From the NCBI RefSeq assembly GCF_026127265.1, contig NZ_WWFG01000012.1:7643-71642 (forward strand): a DNA stretch of 64,000 nucleotides, given 5' to 3'. Every line of letters starts with the position of its first letter. Position 1 is the first letter of the stretch. This DNA is from Nostoc sp. KVJ3. Its GTDB lineage: Bacteria > Cyanobacteriota > Cyanobacteriia > Cyanobacteriales > Nostocaceae. Position numbers and translations under genes: made by a program. Positions 17,528-25,335 of this stretch are shown in pieces. The notes beneath the pieces are model-generated. The model made no database searches. It was not told where the DNA came from and worked only from the letters and a program-made list of their open reading frames with translations.

Positions 17528-20500
17528 TCATTCATTGGTGTTACCTCGCTTTAGTCCTTTAACTGTCTTGCGTTCAAGAGGTGTCAACAGGTTCCAAACA
17601 GCAGTTTTAAATTCATCCGTCCACTCTTCTATCAATTCATCAATCATTTCCCAAGACTCATCTTCAATGCTCTCCCTAATCAGTTCAGCATTAGCGATAA
17701 CTTCATCCATTCCACCTGCATTCAGGGGGGTGTTACAGGTGTCACCATTCGGCTCTTGTTCCTGTTGAACATTAGTTTCTTGCTGTAACACCGCCGCATC
17801 ACCTTGTGGATAGACTCCTGCTAAATCATCGATCGCTTGCTCCCCTGCCACTTTCATTGTCAATAAGCTGTTTGGCATAGCAATAAGCTCATCTGGCACA
17901 GCAGTTTCCACACCACCTAAATCTGCTGAAACGCTTTTAGAATCGTCATCGCACACCACCCACACCAATTTAGATTGATTCTCCTTATTCGCAGGTGAAA
18001 CATTGGGGGGAGTGATTTGATTTTGGTCTGACGAGTCAGTGTTTAATTCAGTGTTTGAGTCAGTCTCTAATTTCGTATTTGATTTTTTTTCTGGAAAATT
18101 ATCTAAACTGGTGTGGGTGGTGTGGAAGTCTTGATTTATAAGGCTTTCTTGGTGTGGGGGTTGGGGTGGATCTGCTGTGGAATTTTCACTTATTGCTATG
18201 GGTGTGTCAGTTATTGACATTGGCACATCATTAAAACTAATTCCTTGCAGTGCCTGTAACTTCCGTTTCCCGGATGGGTGGGGGACGGTAACTAACTTGG
18301 CTTTGGGGAATAGTGTTTTAAATCTGGCTATGACTTGGTTGATGGCCTTAACTGTTTTATCACTAGGCTTGGACTGTTCCTGCCAGATAGCTTTCACCTT
18401 GCCAGTGCTGGATTCATCAAAGGATAAAGTACCGTTGTCGATGTACCAATTTTCTAGGCGTGACCACAGGTCAAATGCTGTGACGATGGCATCCGACTTG
18501 TAACCCAGCCCTGTATCTTTAGAAAATTGGAATAAGTGAGAGTTTTCGGCTTGAATATCCTCTAATGCTTGCTGAGTACATCTGTAGTCAATCCCCTCTT
18601 CTATCAATGCCTGTAACCCAGCAATCATCTTATTTAAAAATGCTGGGGCCACACACTCGCGCACAAAATCCAAGTCATAAGAGAATCGAGGGTCTGCTAG
18701 TAACTCGTTTGGGTTGTTTGGGTCAGGATTTGACTTAAATGTTTTGCTAAAAACTAGGGCTGCGATGCGGTCAGTAATTGCTTGAATTGTGCCGTGCAGT
18801 GCCGGGGTTTCATTCAAGTTGAAGATGCCGATCCCTTCGGGGCTAAATTCGATATGGTCTTTCCCCTTGCGCTCTGAGTGTAAGACGTTACCAGTAGCAA
18901 AGAGTTTGAGCGATTGAATTTTATCTAGTCGTGCTGTCTGTGGATTCTCTGATGCCCAATTTACCCGACTGTTGACCAGGGGAAAGAGTGAAAATTTCCG
19001 TCCTTCATCATAAGCAGCAAAGTCAGCTAAGGAACAGCTGGTCATACCTTGCTCACCGTAAATGATAGATACTACCTCCCGGATGGAATCTTTACCATTT
19101 GAACCCAATCCACAGGCCAGTAGTAGCTTAGATTCCCGTCCTCTACGCTTGCGGACTTCCTTTAGATCGAGACTCGCCCCCAAGTTTCTTAATAAAACTT
19201 GTTGTTGAGGTTCGTCTAAACATTCCAGTAAGCGATCGCAATGTCTGGGGTCTGCTTGAGGGTCATACTTGACCAATGGCGGATATGTAAAAAAGTGTTT
19301 GTCTGGGTCGTGTTCAACTAAAACTGGCTCTGGTTTGGGGGCTGCCCAATCAACACCTAACACGCCATTAGTACAGTTAACCCCTGGTGGGTTAAGTAAT
19401 TGCGGGTCAACTTCTACTCGCAGCTTCACCCACTCCAGCAACTCTTTAACTTTGCTTGGTTTGGCGTAGGGGTGGGTAATGACAAAGTTCTTGCCAGTTT
19501 TCTTAATAACTTGATACGAATTGCAATAACTCGTAATGCGTGGACGCTCAACTGAATCAGGTGAGTGTTTGTAGTGCAAGCCATCCCAGCAATACAGCAG
19601 GCCATCTGCACAAATCCATTTGCGATCGCCGTAAAGGGTGTTAAAACCTTTTTGCAGGAATGTGCTGTCCGGCTCCTCGTCGAAATTAGCAACGTCTATT
19701 GAGTCTACATTTTCTGATGATGATTGAGCATCTGCTGTAATTTCTTCTATCTGCTTTAACAGTAGATCCGCTAATTCATCGCCTGTCATGCCCGATTCCA
19801 AAATATCTGCTACATCTCCTTTATTTTGCAGATCCGGTTTGATTTTAAGCAAGTCGATGGCAACAAAAGCTACTCCGGCTTGGGCGCAAACCTCTTTAAT
19901 TCTTTGGGCTTTCTTCCATCCAGTTTCATCATTATCCGCGCAATAAGCTAGTAAAAAATCAATACCCGTAGAATGCTTAATTTGGGTCAAGGATTTTCCA
20001 ATGTCACCGTCAGAGCAGTTCCCCACCCAAGTAATGCTGGCTAAACCTGACAATCTGCTAGCTTCTACGCACTTTTCCCCTTCATGGGCTAGTAGTACCG
20101 GGATGCCATCTATGGATTTGATAATTTCGATTGCTTCGTCCTGTTTATAAGCAGGCCAATAACCTTCTTTCTTCCATGTAGTTTTATTGGTTGTGGGGTC
20201 AATTCTGCTGACTGAGAATGTTTTGACTCTGCCTTTGTCTAAGGCTGCACAAGGGCATTCAAACCTGTGAGCTTTGCGCCCGTTGCCATAGTCGTATTCA
20301 ATAACGGTAATTTGTTTTAATTCTTTCGGTGTGGCTCCATCATCCGATAGCTTGAAGGTGACGGACTTGGGAATGAAATCGGGTGTTATGGGTTGTGGTG
20401 TGGTGATTTCACTCTTCAGCCTGCATATTCTTAACTCTGATGGATCTAGGTTTAAAACCTTGGGTAGTGCTGCTGGTTTTTTCGCTTTTAGTGGTTTGAG

Positions 20501-20749
20501 TCCCAATTGTTGCGTGTAACCACCAAGTTTGTTTTCTTCTAGTACCTCACTCCAAGGTTTGATTGCTTCTCTAATATCAGGGCATTGGCAGTTATTAAAA
20601 CACTGGTATTTCCCATTACTAGGGTTGATGCCTAAGTTATGTCCACCGCAAGCTGGGCAGATGTATTTATTTTTCTCTCTGGCTGGTTCTAGCTGGTCTA
20701 CAAAATTGCGAATATCGAAGGAGGCGAGTGCTTGTTGTGTGGTCAACAT
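17528..20749 (-). CDS. Plasmid replication protein, CyRepA1-like primase-helicase
   Basis: A 1073-residue protein. It has a zinc finger (C31, C34, C50, C54/C56) and a DUF3854/TOPRIM-like primase region with EGEK at 223-226 and YCADNDETGWKKA near 262-275. A D5-type SF3 helicase follows with P-loop GLGSNGKDS (about 551-559). Then come a long disordered Ser/Thr/Gln-rich linker (about 850-1000) and an acidic helical C-terminus. This layout matches the CyRepA1-type replication proteins described for cyanobacterial plasmids, which prime and unwind the origin. Its ATG overlaps the stop of the upstream gene (TAATG), so translation is coupled. The origin is not identified; iteron blocks are candidates. 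Confidence 0.7.
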   Translation of the reverse strand: MLTTQQALASFDIRNFVDQLEPAREKNKYICPACGGHNLGINPSNGKYQCFNNCQCPDIREAIKPWSEVLEENKLGGYTQQLGLKPLKAKKPAALPKVLNLDPSELRICRLKSEITTPQPITPDFIPKSVTFKLSDDGATPKELKQITVIEYDYGNGRKAHRFECPCAALDKGRVKTFSVSRIDPTTNKTTWKKEGYWPAYKQDEAIEIIKSIDGIPVLLAHEGEKCVEASRLSGLASITWVGNCSDGDIGKSLTQIKHSTGIDFLLAYCADNDETGWKKAQRIKEVCAQAGVAFVAIDLLKIKPDLQNKGDVADILESGMTGDELADLLLKQIEEITADAQSSSENVDSIDVANFDEEPDSTFLQKGFNTLYGDRKWICADGLLYCWDGLHYKHSPDSVERPRITSYCNSYQVIKKTGKNFVITHPYAKPSKVKELLEWVKLRVEVDPQLLNPPGVNCTNGVLGVDWAAPKPEPVLVEHDPDKHFFTYPPLVKYDPQADPRHCDRLLECLDEPQQQVLLRNLGASLDLKEVRKRRGRESKLLLACGLGSNGKDSIREVVSIIYGEQGMTSCSLADFAAYDEGRKFSLFPLVNSRVNWASENPQTARLDKIQSLKLFATGNVLHSERKGKDHIEFSPEGIGIFNLNETPALHGTIQAITDRIAALVFSKTFKSNPDPNNPNELLADPRFSYDLDFVRECVAPAFLNKMIAGLQALIEEGIDYRCTQQALEDIQAENSHLFQFSKDTGLGYKSDAIVTAFDLWSRLENWYIDNGTLSFDESSTGKVKAIWQEQSKPSDKTVKAINQVIARFKTLFPKAKLVTVPHPSGKRKLQALQGISFNDVPMSITDTPIAISENSTADPPQPPHQESLINQDFHTTHTSLDNFPEKKSNTKLETDSNTELNTDSSDQNQITPPNVSPANKENQSKLVWVVCDDDSKSVSADLGGVETAVPDELIAMPNSLLTMKVAGEQAIDDLAGVYPQGDAAVLQQETNVQQEQEPNGDTCNTPLNAGGMDEVIANAELIRESIEDESWEMIDELIEEWTDEFKTAVWNLLTPLERKTVKGLKRGNTNE

Positions 20750-21039
20750 TAGCGAATACCTCCGATTTGATTCAATTGTTGAAAATTAGCTAGTACAAAA
20801 ATCGCTGTATTGTCTGTGTAGCAAGTGTCTTCGAGGAATTTAAGGCAGTTAGTTAGCGTGTGATTACTTATTTCTGACAGCAACTGTTTTGATGCTGTAA
20901 TATAGATACAATGCGCCCTGACGATGTTACCGATGCAATTGTGGTAACGTTCGTTGTAAACTTGTAGTCTAAGCATATTAAATTTTATTAAATCCGGGTC
21001 TTCCCGGTATGAGTGAACAAACAACGCTGAATCCGCCAA
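20749..21039 (-). CDS. Small protein translationally coupled to the replication gene
   Basis: A 96-residue frame from TTG at 21039; an internal ATG 22 codons in (about 20976) is an alternative start. The stop shares a base with the replication-gene ATG (TAATG), a strong sign of coupling. Residues such as RLQVYNERYHNCIGNIVRAH and LANFQQLNQIGG are helical; no family recognised. Just upstream AACAACGC (21020-21027) can pair with GCGTTGTT (21046-21053), placing the TTG start inside a hairpin loop. That suggests the leader may control replication-protein synthesis. Confidence 0.5.
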   Translation of the reverse strand: MADSALFVHSYREDPDLIKFNMLRLQVYNERYHNCIGNIVRAHCIYITASKQLLSEISNHTLTNCLKFLEDTCYTDNTAIFVLANFQQLNQIGGIR

Positions 21040-21060
21040 GATAGGGCGTTGTTAGGAACT

Positions 21061-21091
21061 AAAAGCTCTCGGTTATAGCCGGGGGCTTTTT
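21061..21091. terminator. Rho-independent terminator or attenuator
   Basis: AAAAGCTCTCGG pairs with CCGGGGGCTTTT, with T-runs on both strands. It would stop leftward transcription from the RHH gene at 21300. Because it precedes the replication operon by only ~20 bp it could also attenuate read-through into that operon. Confidence 0.55.
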
Positions 21092-21129
21092 GCTAATGTT
21101 GTCAGGATTATAGCACTCTGACCATAGTG

Positions 21130-21300
21130 CTATTTATTTTTAGTTGACTCAGGACTGTTTTCTTCCAGCCATTTATCAAGAAGACCTTTTAGCACTTCAT
21201 CCATAGTTGTTTTTAACTGTATACAGGCTATTTTGAAGCGATCTCGCTTTTCTTCCTCTACTCGAAATCGTACAAAAACCTGCTTGTTTGAATCATTCAT
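21130..21300 (-). CDS. Small ribbon-helix-helix regulator (56 aa)
   Basis: ATG at 21300 (minus strand) to TAG at 21130. The sequence reads NKQVFVRFRVEEEKRDRFK, then CIQLKTTMDEVLKGLLDKW. The beta strand VFVRFRV followed by two helices with TTMDEVL is the classical CopG/ParG-like ribbon-helix-helix fold, which binds palindromic or repeated operators as a dimer. The gene is divergent from the ParM operon. The palindrome AATAGCACTATAG lies between them, and a half-related copy overlaps this gene's stop. Autoregulation and control of the partition operon are likely; a centromere-binding role is also possible. Confidence 0.65.
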   Translation of the reverse strand: MNDSNKQVFVRFRVEEEKRDRFKIACIQLKTTMDEVLKGLLDKWLEENSPESTKNK

Positions 21301-21377
21301 AGCAAAATATTTTTATAGCAAATTAGCAATACTTTACTATTTTCACAAAATAATTAGCATATCCAATTAAATGAATT

Positions 21378-21411
21378 AATAGCACTATAGTTTTTGTGCT
21401 ATAGTGCTATT
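21378..21411. promoter_or_regulatory. 13-bp perfect palindrome, likely operator of the ParM operon
   Basis: AATAGCACTATAG (21378-21390), eight-base spacer, CTATAGTGCTATT (21399-21411). A second dyad ATAGCACT-N8-AGTGCTAT lies near 21112-21132 at the end of the RHH gene. No T-run follows, so an operator is more likely than a terminator. The RHH protein encoded at 21130-21300 is the obvious candidate ligand. Confidence 0.6.
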
Positions 21412-21556
21412 AAGGTAAAAACGCCACGGAATGACCAAACCTGCATTAGATGGGATAAGTGCCAGTGTGCCACCGCATCATTGCAGAGATAGTCAAAACC
21501 AAAGCAGCAAGCCTATTTCAGAACTTTGTTAATTAAATATTTTGAGGATTTTTCCC

Positions 21557-22615
21557 ATGACAGATTTGGCAGTTCATACCGAAAATGCCAACACTGGGCA
21601 AAAAGGTACACTCACGATCGTCGCTGGTTACGACCTCGGTAATTCCAGCATTAAATTTGTATCATCAGACCGCCAGATAAGATTTCCCAGTTATTTAGAG
21701 AATTGCTACTACCGTCCTACAGAGACTCCCACAGAAGGTTACGTTGAGTACCTAGAGGGTGATGCACTAACTAAACTGGACTACAAGCAATGGTTATCGG
21801 GCTATGCAGCTTACGATGCCAACCCGAAAAACCATCTTCGGGTTACTGATGATGCTACTGCAAAGGTGAGTCAATCGCTGAAACATCTGCTAGCAGTGCT
21901 TTCCTACTACCCTTACAAAGCTTCGATTGAGTTAGTAATCTGTGCATCTTTGCACGAAAGAGGCGATTTAGAAGATCAGCTGATTGAAGCACTCACTGGC
22001 CGCCATGTCGTCAAGTTTGGCGGTAAGATTTGCCCCACCGAGGTCAAGATCCATGTTTTGAAGGTTTACGACGAAGGTCATGCAGCGATCGCCGCCTTTG
22101 CCCAGAACTTGAACACCAGTAAGCAAAACGTAATTGTTGATATTGGGAATCGGACAGTTATTGCCACTTTAATCGGTTCCAAAGGACATCTAGCTAACCG
22201 AAAGACTTTTGATAACGGTGTGGAAGAGTTGATCCGAATGATTTCGGTCAACCCAGACTTTAAGAATCGCTTGGTAGGCGAGATTGCAATGCCGCACCTT
22301 ATCCGTCAAGGACTAGAAAGCACTGACAAACCCTTTTGGTATGGCAAACAGTTCAGTTTTCAAGATGTCTACCAAAAAGAGTTAGCGCCTTGGGTACAAA
22401 AGTCCCTAGCGCCAGTATTCAAGTTTATCCACCCTTGGAAGATTAATGCAGATGTCTGCTTAATTACTGGGGGAGGCTCACGACTGTCATCAGTGAGTGA
22501 AGCACTTCAGGCTAAAGGGTTCGTGGTAGCAGACAACCCAGTGTGGGCAAACGCGATTGGGCTTTACCAACTAGCAAAGATGATTCATTTAAGGAGTGTG
22601 AATGAACAGCAATGA
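21557..22615 (+). CDS. parM: ParM/Alp-like actin ATPase for plasmid segregation
   Basis: About 352 residues from ATG at 21557, preceded by GAGGA at 21543; a TTG five codons earlier is less likely. Actin-fold motifs are present: phosphate-1 VAGYDLGNSSIKFV (about 23-36), phosphate-2 NVIVDIGNRTVIATL (about 192-206), adenosine motif LITGGGSRLSSV (about 303-314), and the C-terminal NPVWANAIGLYQ. Such proteins form filaments that push plasmid copies apart when capped by a ParR-centromere complex. The next gene, overlapping by 14 bp, encodes an RHH protein that fits ParR. No iteron array lies directly upstream; the 11-bp arrays elsewhere are candidate centromeres. Confidence 0.8.
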   Translation: MTDLAVHTENANTGQKGTLTIVAGYDLGNSSIKFVSSDRQIRFPSYLENCYYRPTETPTEGYVEYLEGDALTKLDYKQWLSGYAAYDANPKNHLRVTDDATAKVSQSLKHLLAVLSYYPYKASIELVICASLHERGDLEDQLIEALTGRHVVKFGGKICPTEVKIHVLKVYDEGHAAIAAFAQNLNTSKQNVIVDIGNRTVIATLIGSKGHLANRKTFDNGVEELIRMISVNPDFKNRLVGEIAMPHLIRQGLESTDKPFWYGKQFSFQDVYQKELAPWVQKSLAPVFKFIHPWKINADVCLITGGGSRLSSVSEALQAKGFVVADNPVWANAIGLYQLAKMIHLRSVNEQQ

Positions 22616-22829
22616 AAGCATTCGGGTAGTGATTCGTAAGCCCTACCACCCATTACTAAAAAAGCTTGCACAACAAATGAACTTAGACGATTACGGGGAG
22701 GTGATTAACTTCCTACTTTTAGAATTCCAGCGAAATGGGTACAACTTCCAAACTGAACAACCGACTGATTCTAAGCTCCAACAACAAGACGAAAAAGATT
22801 TAGCCAGCAATCTCGCTGCAATGTTCTAG
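22602..22829 (+). CDS. ParR-like ribbon-helix-helix partition adaptor
   Basis: A 75-residue protein: beta strand SIRVVIRK, helix HPLLKKLAQQMNL, helix DYGEVINFLLLEFQRNG, then a flexible Gln/Asp-rich tail ending LASNLAAMF. An N-terminal RHH domain plus a C-terminal tail is the arrangement of ParR proteins, in which the tail contacts the actin-like filament. It overlaps the ParM-like gene by 14 bp, so expression is coupled. Function is inferred from fold and position. Confidence 0.6.
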   Translation: MNSNESIRVVIRKPYHPLLKKLAQQMNLDDYGEVINFLLLEFQRNGYNFQTEQPTDSKLQQQDEKDLASNLAAMF

Positions 22830-22831
22830 CT

Positions 22832-23068
22832 ATGAAACCAAACAAAACACTAGGGCTTACTGTTGCTGCTCTTAGCTTTCTAGCCCTCGGCTATTTCGGA
22901 GTCCAGTACTTTGGCAGAAACAATATGTTCACCATCGCCGCAGCCGTGGGAGGTGCAGGGGCCATCAGCTATGTACTGCAAAAGCCGAATCAGCCAGAAG
23001 CGCCAAGCACTGACCCAGAACCCCAACCCACACCAGTTAAAACCCAAAGGAGGAGAAACAAGTCATGA
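22832..23068 (+). CDS. Small membrane protein
   Basis: A 78-residue protein with two hydrophobic segments (about 7-25, LGLTVAALSFLALGYFGV, and about 33-48), then a Pro-rich linker and a basic RRRNKS tail. It is likely a double-spanning inner-membrane protein. It starts two bases after the RHH gene and overlaps the next gene by 4 bp, so it belongs to the partition/coupling operon. No family recognised. Confidence 0.55.
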   Translation: MKPNKTLGLTVAALSFLALGYFGVQYFGRNNMFTIAAAVGGAGAISYVLQKPNQPEAPSTDPEPQPTPVKTQRRRNKS

Positions 23069-23340
23069 GCGACCAAGAAACCATGCAGACACAGCCATCG
23101 CTAACGACTACCGAAATAATGACCATCATCCTCGGTTGCGAACAGACTTTAAGGTTTGTGCAAGCATCTCCCAATTACAAGCAAATCGAAGCCTCCGAAA
23201 AGTTCAGTACATCGAATGACTTAAAAATAGGTGATGCAGTGCAAGCTTTGATGGAGATTCACGAAGCAATCCTAAATATCGAATTCTACTCCCAAGTTGA
23301 GGGACAAGCTTATGCTTTCAACGACAACCCTACAGCGTAA
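23065..23340 (+). CDS. Hypothetical protein of the ParM-coupling operon (91 aa)
   Basis: Start overlaps the previous stop by 4 bp (ATGA). The protein is helical and soluble: LTTTEIMTIILGCEQTLRFV, then KIGDAVQALMEIHEAILNI. No domain recognised. Conserved spacing and overlap with neighbours on both sides argue that it is a genuine member of the operon. Confidence 0.5.
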   Translation: MSDQETMQTQPSLTTTEIMTIILGCEQTLRFVQASPNYKQIEASEKFSTSNDLKIGDAVQALMEIHEAILNIEFYSQVEGQAYAFNDNPTA

Positions 23341-23506
23341 TTATCTGTACCAATTCCGTGGTCAACAACTGCGTTACAGCCATCAGTCTAATTGTCGAGT
23401 CAATGCCTCTTTTGTATTCAATGACTCGAAAGGCAGAAGAAAAGAATTAAGCCAAAACCAAGTACAGAGGGAGGTTATTGAATTAAATGAGTTTTGTGAG
23501 AACTGA
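23312..23506 (+). CDS. Small hypothetical protein (64 aa)
   Basis: ATG at 23312 is preceded by GAGGGA; an upstream TTG (23297) is less likely. It overlaps the previous gene by 29 bp and abuts the next frame. Basic, with a short beta-rich look: YLYQFRGQQLRYSHQSN, FVFNDSKGRRKEL. No family recognised. Confidence 0.4.
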   Translation: MLSTTTLQRNYLYQFRGQQLRYSHQSNCRVNASFVFNDSKGRRKELSQNQVQREVIELNEFCEN

Positions 23507-23589
23507 TGATGAAGCGATCGCATCTGCCGGCAAGCTTGGCGATCGCCCATCTGTGCATCGATTGTATACACATAAAGGATTTTAGCAAC

Positions 23590-24033
23590 ATGGCACTTGA
23601 TTACAAAAATCCCAACGATTGGGGACGTTCACCTCTGACCGACTCCGCCCTGAGATTAGAGCAATTCAAAGCAGAAAATCCTGAACAATGGGCAGCAAGG
23701 ATTTCGGCAGATATTGAGGCACTCTCCACACCAATCTTCGAGAGTGAAGATTACCCACCCTTCACCGGGACGGAATTCTTAGCAACTCATGAAACCATTG
23801 ATGATCATCCATACTCTGCTGCATTTGGTCAATTCTTGGGTAATGGGATTGACGCGGACATTGCAAATATATTGGCATTTGGTGAGAAAAGATTTGATTT
23901 AATTTCTGAAGATTTTGACGACCCCATAAGGCAACTGGCAACGAGAATCTATAGCCGATTTGAAGAGATGGGTTACTGGGATGAAGTGCCCCAAGAGTCA
24001 AGCGATCTCAACTACGACAACATACCTTATTAG
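23590..24033 (+). CDS. Hypothetical acidic protein (about 147 aa)
   Basis: The open frame begins at 23506, but ATG at 23590, preceded by AAAGGA, is the more likely start because the first 28 codons (ending HIKDFSN) look untypical. The protein is acidic: DYKNPNDWGRSPLTDSALRL, then SRFEEMGYWDEVPQ. It lies twelve bases before the next gene. No family recognised. Confidence 0.5.
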   Translation: MALDYKNPNDWGRSPLTDSALRLEQFKAENPEQWAARISADIEALSTPIFESEDYPPFTGTEFLATHETIDDHPYSAAFGQFLGNGIDADIANILAFGEKRFDLISEDFDDPIRQLATRIYSRFEEMGYWDEVPQESSDLNYDNIPY

Positions 24034-24045
24034 GGGAATAACGCA

Positions 24046-24762
24046 ATGGACTTTGCAATACGTAATCCGGTAGTTGGTCATAGTTCTCACATTGATGAAA
24101 AAGCGCAATCCTGGGGAGGGTTTGAGTCTGATATTCTGGGCTATCTCTCTGATATAAACAAGCTTGAACAATTCGCTGATTATGCGAATAATGCCCAAGA
24201 ATTATCAGATAGGTTAGAGCCTTTCTTAGACAACGCCAAGGTGGTCTTTGAGGCAATGGAGAAGCTAACAAAAGGGCAGGTCACTTGGACAGAACTTCGT
24301 AAACAATACGGCTCTCATGTTGCGGGTGCTATCGCTAAAATTCGCAAACTTAATTCCGAGTTCGATTCGGAAATGAGTAAAATAGATGCCCAAGATAGAG
24401 CGGATCTATTGCGAATTGACCAGAAACGTAAACACGCTTTAACCGAAGTTGCAGCCCAATTACACCACGATTTGCAAGCTGAATTGTGGCGGCATGAGAA
24501 CAAAGTTAGCAGCATCGAAAATAGACAGACTGTACAGGCTGAAAGGCAAGCAATTACTACGGGGTTGAGGGAGAAACGCCAACAACTTTTAGCCCGTGCG
24601 AGGTTTGGCTCAAGAGCATTAGAGCCAAACCAAACACCCCAGGAATTAATACCAATTCAATCCCAAAATCATGCGCCATCGTCAAGTGTTAGTGCAACCG
24701 GAACAGTTCGCGGTTGGGGTGCAATGTTGGGTAACTTGTGGAACAAATTGGGCGACCGATAA
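24046..24762 (+). CDS. Coiled-coil protein of the ParM-coupling operon
   Basis: A 238-residue protein. Residues about 30-60 form an amphipathic region, and about 95-185 are a long charged coiled coil (KIRKLNSEFDSEMSKIDAQD, then LRIDQKRKHALTEV). A Pro/Ser-rich tail and a C-terminal GWGAMLGNLWNKLGD amphipathic helix follow. AGGGG lies upstream of the ATG. It may be an architectural partner of the membrane ATPase or of the partition filament; this is inference from position only. Confidence 0.5.
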   Translation: MDFAIRNPVVGHSSHIDEKAQSWGGFESDILGYLSDINKLEQFADYANNAQELSDRLEPFLDNAKVVFEAMEKLTKGQVTWTELRKQYGSHVAGAIAKIRKLNSEFDSEMSKIDAQDRADLLRIDQKRKHALTEVAAQLHHDLQAELWRHENKVSSIENRQTVQAERQAITTGLREKRQQLLARARFGSRALEPNQTPQELIPIQSQNHAPSSSVSATGTVRGWGAMLGNLWNKLGDR

Positions 24763-24786
24763 CTATTAGTTGAAAGGTTAAGGCTG

Positions 24787-25335
24787 ATGCTAGTAAGGAA
24801 ACGAAATGAAGATCCTCATAGCGTCAGCCCTTTTTTGCATGAAGGGCTGGCACAAACACCACAACAACATCAGCAGCAGAAACAACCAGAACAGTTACCA
24901 CCACTGCCAGAAAATAACAGAGGTAGAACATTTAGACGTGCTGGGAATGCTTGTGAGATTGTGGCTGGCAGTTGTTTAAACAGTGCAGTTATTTTTACTT
25001 TTCATCTGCTACAAGTTCACCCCGTTGGAATGTTCCTGGCTGTGGGTACTGCACATCTGTATTTTACTGCCACTGCAACAGGTGAAGGGTTTAACAATTT
25101 TGTCACTAATCTAATGACTGGATGCAGTGCGTCATTAGCGTTATTGTGTGCGCTTTCCGAACCGATTAGTGAATGGAATGAAGCTCGGACTTCCACACAA
25201 ACAGCTAATACTTCAATTGAAAAGATGTATCAACCCAAAACTGCTGATTATTCCAGTTGGGGCAGTGGTGCAGGAGTGGCGATATTCGTAGCACTATTAA
25301 TGATTTTTCTATTTGGTGGCAGGAGAAGTAAATGA
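24787..25335 (+). CDS. Predicted membrane protein (182 aa)
   Basis: A Gln/Pro-rich N-terminus (about 20-45) precedes three hydrophobic segments: about 58-75 around SAVIFTFHLL, about 82-100, and a final helix (VAIFVALLMIFLFGG, about 162-177). It ends with RRSK. It overlaps the ATPase gene by 4 bp, which suggests the two act together at the membrane. No family recognised. Confidence 0.55.
   Translation: MLVRKRNEDPHSVSPFLHEGLAQTPQQHQQQKQPEQLPPLPENNRGRTFRRAGNACEIVAGSCLNSAVIFTFHLLQVHPVGMFLAVGTAHLYFTATATGEGFNNFVTNLMTGCSASLALLCALSEPISEWNEARTSTQTANTSIEKMYQPKTADYSSWGSGAGVAIFVALLMIFLFGGRRSK

Noticed and set aside
21378..21411. Terminator
   Set aside because: Perfect palindrome without a following T-run, placed in a divergent promoter region; an operator fits better.
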